This document shows, in pieces, positions 41,710-52,199 of a stretch of DNA of 64,000 nt (within the stretch, counting starts at the first letter, position 1; each line of letters begins with the position of its first letter). Below the pieces are notes generated by a model that was given only the letters and a program-made list of their open reading frames with translations, made no database searches and was not told where the DNA came from. The translations under genes were made by a program, and so were the position numbers. Source of the stretch: Prorocentrum cordatum (taxonomy: Eukaryota; Sar; Dinophyceae; Prorocentrales; Prorocentraceae); NCBI GenBank assembly GCA_963575745.1, contig CAUYUJ010016689.1:75001-139000 (forward strand), given 5' to 3'.

Positions 41710-42620
41710 CCGTGCGACGTCGGTCTCCTCGTTGCCCTCGATGCGCCCGGCACCTGAGTTGACGAATCAATTAAACTAGAACAAACAATTGGCGGTGATC
41801 ATGGACCGCGTGGCTTTCGCGAGCGTGATCAAAAACCGAATTGGAAACCACATCAACCTAAAAGGCGATTAAGGCAGCCGCAGCTGCGAGACGACCATGC
41901 CCAGTCATTATTGATCTCGTCGTCCACCCTCTCCAGAAACCCACTCCTGTGGATAGAAAGCCCTGCGGGGGGAGACATGAAGCGGCCGTGCATCATGACG
42001 CGATTCACCTTACATCACAGCGAACGTAATCACTGCGAAATATCAAAGATCACTGCGAAATACAAATCTACCAACGATCATTGCGAATGCAATCACTCAT
42101 GTCTGATCAAAATCCAAGCGATCAGCGATCCGTGCTATCCTGGGGGCGTCGCGGCCATGGTGTGACAAGTCGCAGAAACGATGTGCTCCCTACTTAGATC
42201 TTGGCCTATTGACAGCCGAGGGAAAGCTGAAGACGCCACAACTTCGCTTGAGTACTAATGGCGTTGGGAGGGAAAGGAGAGAAAGAGATACATCAAAATA
42301 TTATATACAGTTTATATATGTGTCTTGGCTTCGACAAGCTAACGAACACCGATGGTTGAAACGCGGTTATCTTCGCACGTCAAAACAACGCAGTGTGCAT
42401 GTATCGGGAAGGCTTCTCTCGCAGCGGCGGCGCCTCGCAGCGACGATCTTTGAGCTTCCCTCGCAGCGGCGACGTCTCGCGGCGGCGGTCTTCTGGAGAC
42501 GCACAAGGCCTCCAGAAAAAATAGCTCGGACTAGAGAACCAGCGGTCAGGCTCTCGGCTGGGTTGCTCTCTCTTGGAGCTTGTTTCGCAGGCAAACGAGC
42601 GCGGTTACCTTCGCTACAGT
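41710..42620. other. Upstream of the helicase gene, no gene seen
   Basis: Expected to hold the promoter of the minus-strand gene. It contains short repeats AATCACTGCGAAATA (42030-42065) and CTCGCAGCGGCG (42415-42485). No domain is recognised in the 188-codon plus-strand frame that starts at 42209. Confidence 0.5.
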
Positions 42621-42663
42621 GGCGCGGCCCTTGCTGGAGTCTCTTCTCCAGCAGGGCCGCGCC
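42621..42663. repeat. Strong inverted repeat (GC-rich hairpin)
   Basis: Arms 42621-42639 and 42646-42663 (GGCGCGGCCC and CTCCAGCAGGGCCGCGCC) pair over 18 bases with one bulged base; loop of 6 bases. Confidence 0.85.
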
Positions 42664-42923
42664 GATACCTGCACGTTCGCGCCGCAGAGGTTCTAGCATG
42701 GAGGAGGGGAGAGGAACTAAACGATTAAATCCGGCACGGTATCGTATTATATCGGAACAGTTAGAACAATAATACTGGCTATATTATATACCGATGGTCA
42801 GGTTTTACATAGTACTGCGCATTGCTCTGAATATACATGGGAGCGTAAGGTCAGACATTGTGTTGATGGGATCTGCAACTAACGTCTCTTGTGGTGGTGA
42901 GCCTGTTCATTGTTACTTGTGTA

Positions 42924-42948
42924 AGGGCATTCATTTTTTGAATGCCCT
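42924..42948. terminator. Hairpin downstream of the small spliced gene
   Basis: Perfect 10-bp arms AGGGCATTCA and TGAATGCCCT around a T5 loop. It begins 35 bases beyond the stop codon of the minus-strand gene that ends at 42983, so it would be a 3' UTR stem-loop. A role in 3' end formation or stability is inference. Confidence 0.5.
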
Positions 42949-42982
42949 CTCTCGTGCAAGGCGTTAGCAAAGGGCGGGCCGC

Positions 42983-43693
42983 TCACTGCTTAGCCCACCA
43001 CTTCTTCCACGCGCGGAGCTCTTTGGCGAGCTCCGCGTGATTCTTCAAGGAGGAGCCAAGGTCGCAGCTGGTCTTGGCGTAGCTCTTCTTGAGAGCCTGA
43101 ACGTGGCGTGCAGTGAAATTGTGATGTTACCACGGGTTTTCACATATACTTCAAAATCTTTATGTAAATAGATTTTCAAAGGGACGCGGCCTCGTGCTTG
43201 TAGTAGAGCTTGTTGTACTCCGTCATCCAGTGGTCAGCCCTGGTCGTCTGTCCGTAGAGGTTCCTGTAGTACTGGTTGCTGCGCCTCCTGGGGAGGAGGG
43301 GGGAAGGGAGTTCAGGGGTGCAATAATAATTATGTGTTGTGTTTTAGCGGGGTTGTTTGTAACGTAATGGTTGGGGGTATGTCGTGGGTTTTACCTTCCC
43401 CCGGGGTCGTTGCTTGCTCTGCCTTGCTGCGAGCTTCGGCAAGAGCTTTTTTCAGTGGCGCCACGGCGGCCCGCGCAGCCTTCTGCACCACCTTCTTGAT
43501 CTCGGGCTTTTTCAAGAAGTGCACCGCCCTCTTGGTGGCCAAGCGCTCCTTGTTCGCCTGCCGTGGATAGACGATGGGTGGTGGAGTTTGTTTCTTGGTT
43601 CTTCGGTTGTTTTTTTTGTGTGTTTTTTGTGCAATCCGCTTGGGCCTGGAGTTTCTCGTAGTACTTCTTACTCCCGTACGGCGGGTTCCCCAT
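42983..43693 (-). CDS. Small spliced gene for a basic protein of about 130 residues
   Basis: Four exons are read on the minus strand. Exon 1 is 43693-43646, with ATG in a GCCATGG context and MGNPPYGSKKYYEKLQ. Exon 2 runs from 43557 (ANKERLATKRAVHFLKK) to about 43395 and is Lys/Ala-rich. Exon 3 runs from 43287 or 43271 to 43191 (YYRNLYGQTTRADHW). Exon 4 is 43096-42983, ending ELRAWKKWWAKQ and TGA. Intron 1 (88 bp) is CAG/GC..CAG/GC and intron 3 (94 bp) GAG/GC..CAG/GC, both phase 0 with the AG/GC repeat seen at dinoflagellate junctions. Intron 2 borders are not settled: the obvious GT donor does not keep the frame with the obvious acceptor. High Lys/Arg content suggests nucleic acid binding; no family is recognised. 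It may be a transposon cargo gene or a captured host gene. Confidence 0.65.
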
Positions 43694-44039
43694 GGCAGTC
43701 TTGGACTTTCTGTCGAGGGTACAATCGCCAGCAACAAGAATAGCACAATCGAGGCTAAGGAGCCAAGAAGAAGGCAACTCAAATTGCAATGAGATGTGGG
43801 GAGAGGCGGGAGGGATGAACCGCAAGACATCATCAGAAGTACTGCTGAAATGATTGCTTCGATGAAAGCATCCACTTTCCCCTCTCTCGCACCCTTCTTC
43901 TACATCTTTCCCCCTCATTTTCCTTCTTCCTCCTTTTCTCTTCCTCCCTCTTCCCTCCCTCAAGTCTCCGCCGTGCCCCGGGATACTTTAGTGTAAGCCC
44001 CTGCCGCCGCCGGGCACCCGGATACTTGAGTGCAAGTCC

Positions 44040-44215
44040 TTTCTTCTATTTGGCATTGCACTGCAATCGCATTGCATTGCAATCGCATTGTTTGGCAATC
44101 GCATTGCATGGCAATCGCATTGCAATCGCATTGCATTAGAATCGCATTGCATTGCAAAGGCATTGCATTGCTGTCGCATTGCACTGCATTGCAATCGCAT
44201 CGCATTGCATTGCAT
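44040..44215. repeat. GCATTGCAATCGCATT short repeat
   Basis: Units of ATTGCAATCGC and ATTGCATTGC near the right end of the transposon, followed by GA-rich sequence to 44350. Confidence 0.9.
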
Positions 44216-44395
44216 TGGCTGGGGGGGAGAAGGGAAAGAGAACGGGAGAGAGAACGGAGGACGGATGAGGAAGGGGGGGGAGAAGACGGATGAGGAAGGG
44301 AGGAGGGAAAGAAAGAAGGATGGATTGAGAGAGAGAGACAGAGAGAAGAGAGATAATAATGAAGAAGTCAAGGAGAACATCACAAGAACTAACGA

Positions 44396-44440
44396 GAAAA
44401 CGGGAGAAAAAGCTCGGGAACTTCTAGAAGTGAAAACGGC
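44396..44440 (-). repeat. Right terminal inverted repeat
   Basis: Complement of the left end over 45 bases with six mismatches. It ends in ACGGC directly before the target duplication. Confidence 0.85.
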
Positions 44441-44448
44441 CTGCTGGT
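44441..44448. repeat. 8-bp target site duplication, right (CTGCTGGT)
   Basis: Partner of 32869-32876; the satellite unit continues with GGGTCCAGCGG. Confidence 0.8.
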
Positions 44449-46130
44449 GGGTCCAGCGGAGTGAGGCACCGCGCGGATGTGAGCGGTAGCTCGCCGTCCC
44501 TGGGGGGCTGCGATCTGCGAAATCGTCGCCTTTTTGGAGGGCCACTGGTGGGTCCAGCGGAGTGAGGCACCGCGCGGGTCTGAGCGGTAGCTCGCCGTCC
44601 CTGGGGGGCTGCGATCTGCGAACTTGTCGCCATTTTCGAGGGCTGCTGGTGGGTCCAGCGGAGTGGGGCACCGCGAAGATCTGAGCGGTAACTCGCCGTC
44701 CCTGGGGGGCTGCGATCTGCGAAATGGTCGCCACTTTCGAGGGCTGTTGGTGGGCCCAGCGGAGTGAGACACCGCGCAGATCTAAGCGGTAGCTCGCCGT
44801 CCCTGGGGGGCTGCGATCTGCGAAATCGTCGCCTTTTTGGAGGGCTGCTGCTGGTGGGTCCAGCAGAGTGAGGCACCGCGCGGGTCTGAGCGGTAGCTCG
44901 CCGTCCCTGGGGGGCTGCGATCTGCGAAATCATCGCCACTTTCGAGGGCTGCTGCTGGTGGGTCCAGCGGAGTGAGGCACCGCGCGGATCTGAGCGGTAG
45001 CTCGCCGTCCCTGGGGGGCTGCGATCTTCGGAATTGTCGCCATTTTCGAGGGTTGCTGGTGGGTCCAGCGGAGTGGGGCACTGCGCTGATCTGAGCGGTA
45101 GCTCGCGGGCTCTGGGTGGCTGCGATTTGCAAATCTTTTCTTTTTCCGAGGGCTGCTGGTGGGTCCAGCGGAGTGAGGCACCGCGCGGATCTGAGCGGTA
45201 GCTCGCCGTTCCTGGGGGGCTGCGATCTGCGAAATGGTCGCCACTTTCGAGGGCTGCTGGTGGGTCCAGCGGAGTGGGGCACCGCGAAGATCTGAGCGGT
45301 AGCTCGCCGTCCCTGGGGGGCTGCGATCTGCGAACTTGTCGCCATTTTCGAGGGCTGCTGGTGGGTCCAGCGGAGTGAGGCACCGCGCAGATCTGAGCGG
45401 TAGCTCGCCGTCCCTAGGGGGCTGCGATCTGCGAAATGGTCGCAATTTTCGAGGGCTGTTGGTGGGTCCAGCGGAGTGAGGCATCGCGCGGGTCTGAGCG
45501 GTAGCTCGCCGTCCCTGGGGGGTTGCGATCTGCGAAATTGTCGCCACTTTGGAGGGTGTTGGTGGGTCCAGCGGGGTAAGGAACCGCGCAGATCTCAGCG
45601 GTAGCTCGCCGTTCTTGGGGGGCTGCGATCTGCGACATTGTCGCCAAGGCACCGCGCAGATCTGAGCGGTAGCTCGCCGTCCCTGGGGGGCTGCGATCAG
45701 CGAAATTGCCGCGTTTTTGGAGGGCTGCTGGTGGGTCCAGTGGAGTGAGGCACCGCGCAGATCTGAGCGGTAGCTCGCCGTCCCTGGGGGGCTGCGATCT
45801 GCGAAATGGTCGCCACTTTCGAGGGCTGTTGGTGGGCCCAGCGGAGTGAGGCGCTGCGCAGATCTCAGCGGTAGCTCGCCGTCCCGCTGCGATCTGCGGA
45901 ATTGTCGCCACCTTCGACGGCAGCTGGTGGGTCCAGCGGAGTGAGGCACCGCGCGGATGTGAGCGGTATCTCGCCGTCCCTGGGGGCCTGCGATCTGCGA
46001 AATGGTCGCCACCTCGGAGGGCTGCTGGTGGGCTCGCCACTTTCGAGGGCTGCTGCTGGGTCCAGCGGAGTGAGGCACTACGCAGACCTGAGCGGTACTT
46101 CGCCGTCTTTGGGGGGCCATGTCATGTTGT
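44449..46130. repeat. ~101-bp satellite array, right part
   Basis: About 16 units of the same satellite and orientation as 31311-32876, somewhat more diverged, with truncated units near 45640 and 45885. Long minus-strand open frames (for example over 44930-46165) are products of the repeat. Confidence 0.93.
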
Positions 46131-47635
46131 TGCTGCCCCGCCGACGTTTCAGGCTCCTTGCCCACCGTCTACCTTGCGTCTTCCTTAGTGACTCAGGGGT
46201 TCAGTTTCCCTGTGGCCCCTTTGGTTTCCTGTTCGGCCGCTCCCGCCGGGGAGGGGGGTCTGAGAGGAGAGAGGAGGGTGGGAAGTGGGGTCTGATGAGG
46301 AGGGCTGCGGGGGCCTCCTGAGGTGCCAGGTAGTGGATTTGTACACGGGGGAGGGCTCCCTGGGGTCCCAGTCGCATTTCGAGTGGCCCGCCCGCGCGTC
46401 GGCCACCCAATCGCGCGGGCGGGTCGCCCGTGGTCCTGCGATTCCAGGTCCCGCGACTCCAGGGCCAATAAAGCATTGGCCATATATTCCAGAGCCGAAG
46501 ACTGCGCGGCTTGGCCCTAGCATCTCGAGTCCAGGACTCCTGAGCTCGAGATTCCAGGGTCGAGGGCTCCTGTGCTTGGTGCGCCAGGGCCCAGGTCCCC
46601 AGTGGCAGGGTCCGCGCAGCGGCGCCGCGCCCACTTCGACGCACCCCTCGCACGTTTCGTAGCCCCATCGGGAGCCCAGCCGAGGGCCCCAACGGCAGGG
46701 TCCGTATGTCGGCGCCGCGCCCATTTCGGCACAACCCTCGCCTCATCTCATCTCATCCTTGTCTCTCTTCTACCGTCCTGTACGTCCGTATGGGGTCAGC
46801 TATGGGATACCACGGAGCGTCTACGACGTTATCAGTAGGGGGTCTGCTCATACCCTCACAAGCTTAACTGCACAGGTCGTGAACCAGCGCTGGGGCACAG
46901 AGATAGCAACTCAATCCCCATCGCCCCTGCTTTCCCCGACCTGGTGCTCCTCCACTCTTCTCTTCCTCCTCCCTTGGCACTGTTACATCATACTTTTTGC
47001 TGTTCCCCAGCGCTAGACGCGGGGAAGACCAGCGGCACGGCGTCTGCCGTGTCGTGGGTGGTTGACGCAGACTTGTTCTCGGCCGCGGTCGCGAACCGAG
47101 CGCTGGGGCACCGCAGACTTGTTCTCGGCTCGCGGCACGCGAGCCTTGCCCTCGCTCGCTCCGGTCGCCCGCCCCCCGCCCGCCGCGGGGCGGCGAGGTC
47201 TGGGACCTGCGGCGCCCCATCCTGCACGACAAGCCCGTGAAGACGCTGGTGACAGGAGGCCCTGCGCGGGCCGCAGGGGCTGGGAGGGTGGAGGAGGAGG
47301 ATCCAGGAGGGGGGAGGGGGAGGCCTTGAGATCTGGGCGCTGCAAACTTCCCACACCAGGAGTGAACAGATCACACCGTCCGAGATTTGAACTCGAAGGT
47401 CCTGCAGGGCGAACGGTACGTGTTGTCGGATGGGTTCCCCGTTCATGCGGGAGCCTTCCTCGGGGTCAATCGCAGGACTATTTCACGAGAGGAGAGACAA
47501 GGATTAGTTCACGCCAAAGAGCGACTAATTCACAACAAGGGCGGCGAGTGTCGGAGGCGGGCGGGACAGCGTTCGCCTCCCACAGTCGCGTTCGCCTTCG
47601 CCTCCCAGTTTCGTGCTCGACTTCGCCTCCCATTG
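46131..47635. other. Mostly unassigned stretch
   Basis: No complete gene seen. A short plus-strand piece at about 47193-47247 reads GEVWDLRRPILHDKPVKTL, resembling one WD40 blade with an AG before it and GTGACA after it, but there are no neighbouring exons to support it. A ~40-bp segment (GCAGACTTGTTCTCGG) is repeated near 47065 and 47115. Confidence 0.45.
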
Positions 47636-47639
47636 TCGC

Positions 47640-48215
47640 CTCAGCGAAAGCGGGAGGCGACCGCAACACTGGAGGCGAGCGAAAGCGGGGTGCGAGCGAA
47701 AGCGGGGTGCGAGCGAAAGCGGGGTGCGAGCGAAAGCGGGCGGCGAGCGAAAGCGAGAGGCGAGCGAAAGCGGGAAGCAAAGGGAAACAGGGAAACGAGC
47801 GGAAGCGGGAGGCGAGCGAGAGCGGGAGGTGAGCGACAGTTGACGGCGAGCGAGAGCGAGATGCGAGTGAACGTGGGAGGCAAGCGAAAGCGGGCGGCGA
47901 GCGAAAATTGGAAGTGAGCGACAGCGGGAGGCGAGCGAGAGCGGGAGGCGAGCGAACGCGGGAGTCGAGCGAGAGCGGGAGGCTAGCGAGAGCGGGAGGC
48001 GAGCGAAAGCGGAAGGCAAGCGAGAGCGGGCGTCGAGCGAAAGCGGGAGGAGAGCGAGAGCGGGCGGTGAGCAAAAGCGGGAGGTGTGCGAAAGCGGGCG
48101 GTGAGCGAAAGTGGGAGGTGTGAGAAAGCGGGAGGTGAGAGCGAAAACGGGAGGCGAGAATAAGCGGGAGGCGAGCGAAAGCAGGAGGCGAGCCAAAGCG
48201 AGAGCGCACGCTCCC
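47640..48215. repeat. GAGGCGAGCGAAAGCGG minisatellite
   Basis: About 34 units of 16-18 bp; frames in either strand repeat Ser/Glu/Arg or Ala/Arg/Leu/Pro and are not genes. Confidence 0.93.
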
Positions 48216-48469
48216 GCTTCCGCGTTGTGGTTGTCGTTCTTCGTCCCTCGTTTTGTCGTCGGGTCCCACTGTCATGAGAAGGGTGTGCCCGTTTACCTGC
48301 ACTCATGCGTATAGCGCAGCCTCAGATCAAGAGTCGCGGGCCAGCTTCCTATGAGTACGGGGGTATGTCATCCATCCATTCTTCAGACGGGTCCTGAGAT
48401 GCGGGCGTTGCAATCTTAGAAAGGGAACGTGACTATGGAACCAAGGGGAACCCGAGGAACCTGGGCAAG
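48216..48469. other. Unique spacer, nothing seen
   Basis: No gene or repeat recognised between two minisatellites. Confidence 0.5.
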
Positions 48470-49510
48470 GCCGGCCGTCAAAATCAGTAGGGAAACAAAC
48501 CCAAGGAACCCGAGGAATCCCGGCAAAGCGGGCCAGCGCAGAATTTGTTGGACCCGTTTGGATTGGAGGATTTGTCAGATTTGCGGGATCTTTGGGGCTT
48601 TTGTGACCCGTGGGACATGTGGGGCCTGTGGGATTTGTGGGGCCTGTGGGGCCTGTGGGGCATGTGGGACCTGCGGGACGTGTGTGACCTCTTGGACCTG
48701 CGGGACCCGTGCGACCCGTGGGACTTGTAGGATTTGTGGGACTCGTGAGACCTTTGGGACCTGTGGGACCTGTGCCGCCTGTACGACCTGCGGGGCCTGT
48801 GGGGGACCTGTGGGGCCCAGGGCACCTGTGGGGCCTGTGGGGCCTTTCAGGCCTATGTGGGAACGGTGCGGCCTGTGCGGCGCGGGAGGTGTGGGGTCCG
48901 TGCAGATAAGGGACTTGCGGGACCTGTAGGTCCTGTGGGGCCTGTGAGACCTGTGACTCATGTCGAACCTGTGAGACCTGCGGGACCTGTGAGACCACTG
49001 GGACATGTAGGACATGTTGGATATATGGCACTTGTGGGATCTGTGATCTGTGGCATGTGAGAACTGTGGAACTTTGCTGCCTGTGGGACCTACAGGACCT
49101 GCGAGACGTGTGAGCACTTGTGGGAATTCTGTGGCCTGTGGGACCAGTGAGATCTGCGACACCTGCTGGACCTGTGGAACTTGTGGGACCTGCCAGACCT
49201 ATGGTACCTTTGGGATCTGTGGTACCTGTGGTACGTGCCTGTGGTACATTTTGGGACTTGTGGAACATGGAAGGGCATTTGCGGCGGACCTGTGGGACTT
49301 GTGGGATGTGCGGCACCTGTTTGGCCTTTAGAGCATCTGGGACATGCGGGACCTGCGGGACCTGTGGAGTCCGTGCAACACGTGGGACCTGTGAGACCTC
49401 TCGGGCACCTGTGGGAATCGTGTGACATGTGGGACCTGTGGGACATATGGAACCTGTTGGACCTGCAGGGCCTGTACGACCTGCGGGACCGTGGCCGTTG
49501 GGACCAAAAA
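48470..49510. repeat. GGGACCTGTGGGGCCTGTG minisatellite
   Basis: About 1 kb of 9- and 15-bp units (GGGACCTGT, GGGGCCTGT). Collagen-like and Cys-Gly-Thr frames come from the repeat. Confidence 0.92.
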
Positions 49511-49514
49511 TGTA

Positions 49515-50160
49515 GCCGACATTGGGGCGGGAACACGATTCCTCTGTCAGGCAATCTGAGGCGAAGCGGCTGCCGGACCGGGTGGTCTCGGGCTCCCCGC
49601 CCCCCCCCGTTGTAGCCCGGCATTGGGGCGAGAACACGATTTCTGGGTGAATTTTAAAGATCTCTCATGGGGAGTTGTTTGTGGTCCTCTTTTCACCACC
49701 AGTAGAGCCCACCAGCGAAACGCTGGTAGGGAATGTGGCAAGCATTGAGGCGAGAGCACGATTCCTGAACACATTGCGAAGAAGTCTCCGGCGAAGCGGC
49801 TGTCGGACCAGGCGCTCTCGGGCTCCCCGTTGCATGTGTGGTAGCCGGCATTTGGGGCGATAGCACGACTCTTGAATACACTGTGAGGAAGTCTCAGGCG
49901 ATACAGCTGCCAGACAGGGTGGTTTCAGTCTCCCCGTCCCCCTTGTGGGACTCTTCTGCCAACTAGCGAAATGTTAACAGGGAAAGATGCAGCCAGGACA
50001 GAGGTGAGAGGACGGCCATGTGCACCGTAGTGAAGTTTGCACCAATGGATCGTGACTGTCCAGACCAACAAAAAGGAACAGGCCTTGATGCGAGAGCACG
50101 ATTCCCGAATGATTGGTGATGGAGTATCAGGCGAAACCGTTGGGCCGGATTGTAACCCAA
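49515..50160. repeat. ~115-bp degenerate repeat (about five copies)
   Basis: Copies share CATTGGGGCGAGAACACGATT, GAAGTCTCAGGCGAAGCGGC and GGTCTCGGGCTCCCCG, beginning near 49520, 49620, 49738, 49850 and 50080. Confidence 0.8.
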
Positions 50161-50164
50161 GCAG

Positions 50165-52150
50165 TGCTTTTCCAAGGAATTGGTCCTGAAATTTGGTCTG
50201 GCGGCTATGTACTTGCCGTCGCCGCCCCGTCGCCGCCTCGTCGCCGCCCGTCGTCTGGGCCTGAAGCTTGGTCTGGGCCTGGTCGTCTGGGCGCAGGCCA
50301 CAGCAGCGGTCGACTCCAGCTGCAAGGCCTTGGCGCTCGTGGAGGACCCCCCCGCGGAGCTCGCCTTCCTCTGTATCTCGGCTAACGTGTGTCGGATTGT
50401 CCACTTGCTGCGAGCGGCTGGACCAGAGGTGCCGCATGCCAGCTTGGTCGCCTTCGACGCGCAGCAAACCCGAGCGCTGGGTGGCGTCTGTGGTGGGCCC
50501 CTGCCGCCCGAGGCGGTGGATCGGGCTACCTGCGCGGCCGCGGACGGGAGGCGCGGCCTCCGCCAGGCCGTCGACTTACGATTGGCGGAAGAGGTTCTGG
50601 ACGCTATGCCGGAGCCGTGGCGCGGGGCGTTGCTGGCGCACTGGGACTCCACCTCGGCGGACGCGTTGGCAGCATGGCGGGCGGAGCTCCCGGCCTCGAC
50701 GGCAGAGGTCGCCGCCCAGCACCTCCAGGCTGGAGCGACGGTAGCGCTAACGCGGGCAGCGCAACTTGCGGGGCGGGTGCCGCTGCCTCCCCTTTCGGGG
50801 CCCCTGCTGCCGACTGGCGCCGATGCGCTCCTCTTGCCGCCCAGGGCTGACGATTCCGAGCGCCCTGGGGCCACGCCGGGTCTCCAGGCGCGCTTGGCTG
50901 ACCTCGTGGCCCGCCGCCGTCTCGAGGCTGTGGAGGACGCGCGCTGCTGCGGCGGCGCGGCGTATCTGGCTTGGAGTTCCTCCGCGACCTCCGGGCCCCA
51001 GTCTACGTGACCCCTGGTGCGTGTTCCCGGCGCGGCGCGGAGCGGGGCGTCGACCCGGCGCGTGCCGCGTGTTGTACACCCAGGGAGTCCACGCGCGGGC
51101 ACAGTAGACTGCGGGGCGAACTCCTGGCGCTGGCCTCCCTGTCCGACAGGGCCGTTCGGGCGGGGGCGCCAGGCCTCATCGAGGCCGCGCCGTTTTTCCG
51201 CCTAGCCGACGTGCTCACCACGACGCCTTTGGCCAGTTGACGGCGCTGGATGTGGGCATCGTGGCGCCGCACCCGGCCGGGGTTGGCGAGGATGCCGCCG
51301 CCGCCTACGTGGTCAGCAAGGTCGGCAAGTACGCGCCGCACCTGCCGGCGCTGGCTGTCGACGGGATCGCCTACAGGACGTTCGTCTGGACAGCGCGGGG
51401 CCGCCCGCGCGAGGATGCGTCGGCCGCGATCGCGTTCACGGCGGCCGCAGCAGGGAGGCGCCTTGGCGCGCCCTCGCACGCGCTCGCCGCGCGGGCCCGC
51501 TCCGCCATCGGCGCCGCGATGTGGCACCGAACAGCGCGCATGGTCGGCTCATGTGTCCCGCGGCTTGCCCGAAGGGATGTCGGTGCCCTCCTGCCAGGTG
51601 CTCGGGCCAGCGGTGCCGGCGACGCCGACGACGCCGCCTCCGACGTCGATCCGCCCGTGGACCCTTCGCCGGCGGCGCGGTCCGACTCCTGCTCGTCCAC
51701 GTCCTCGCCTTCCTCCTCGTGCCCGGCGTCGCCCGCCTGCCCTGCCCGCCTGTCCCCCGCTCTTGACTTAACCGTTCGGGGGGACACGGTGGAGCCGGCA
51801 GGAGGCGAGGCGCTGGCGGGAGCTCTGGCCTGCGCGACGGACCAGGAGGGCGCTGGCGGACCCGCGGGGCAGGCAGGCCTGGTCGGCGCGCCGGGCCTCG
51901 GCGACACTGGAGGCGCTTTGGCGCGGGTTGCTGGCGCAGCGGGCTGTGGCGACGCCGCAGGAACTGGCGGCGGCCTGGCGAGCAGAGGCGCCCGCGGCCC
52001 AGCCTGGTTTGCCGGCCTCCGGCTGGCTTGCGGGCGAGGCCCCCCAGCGTAGCTCATGCGCCGTGAAAGCCGAGGGGTGGGAACAAAAAAAAACAGCCCA
52101 GCGGTTATGTACTCGCGGTCGCCGCCTCGTCGCCGCCCGTCGTGTAGGGT
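50165..52150 (+). pseudogene. LINE (non-LTR retrotransposon) 3' part, frameshifted
   Basis: Three consecutive frames give one LINE C-terminal protein: about 50180-50990 (AFLCISANVCRIVHLLRAAGP and GGVCGGPLPPEAVD, the region after the RT palm), about 50990-51235 (RLRGELLALA, RLADVLTTTPL) and 51237-52052 (ALDVGIVAPHPAG, GKYAPHLPAL, AARARSAIGAAMW). These boxes recur in dinoflagellate LINE-like proteins. The RT catalytic part is missing on the left, as expected of 5' truncation. The frame changes show it is dead. Related ~45-bp GTCGCCGCC-rich segments stand at both ends (50201-50256 and 52101-52144). Confidence 0.75.
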
Positions 52151-52199
52151 TTGTTTCAACTTGCAGTCCGATCGGTTGCAATCCAACCGGTTGCAACTA

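Larger units (their letters stand above)
32877..44440. mobile_element. Merlin-like DNA transposon carrying replication genes, 11,564 bp
   Basis: The element splits one satellite array, both halves of which have the same orientation. Deleting it together with one CTGCTGGT copy restores the satellite unit exactly. Its ends are inverted repeats: 39 of 45 positions agree between the left end (from 32877, GGCGACTTCACTTC) and the complement of the right end (from 44440, GCCGTTTTCACTTC), followed inward by CT-rich sequence on the left and GA-rich on the right. Inside, on the minus strand, lie an SF3 helicase, a polymerase-like region, an OTU-like region and a DDE transposase (41709 to 34558), a separate small spliced gene (43693 to 42983) and minisatellites near both ends. 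Merlin elements normally encode only a transposase. Confidence 0.88.

Noticed and set aside
42209-42772. 188-codon plus-strand frame as a gene
   Set aside because: It covers short direct repeats and a hairpin, with no domain or codon pattern to support it.
47370-47450. tRNA gene on the minus strand
   Set aside because: A B-box-like TTCGAGTTCAAATC is present, but there is no A box at the right distance and no cloverleaf.
47478-48302. 274-codon minus-strand frame rich in FRSPPAFARLPLSL-type repeats
   Set aside because: Product of the 17-bp GAGGCGAGCGAAAGCGG minisatellite.
48327-49637. 436-codon Pro/Gly/Thr-rich minus-strand frame
   Set aside because: Product of the GGGACCTGT minisatellite.
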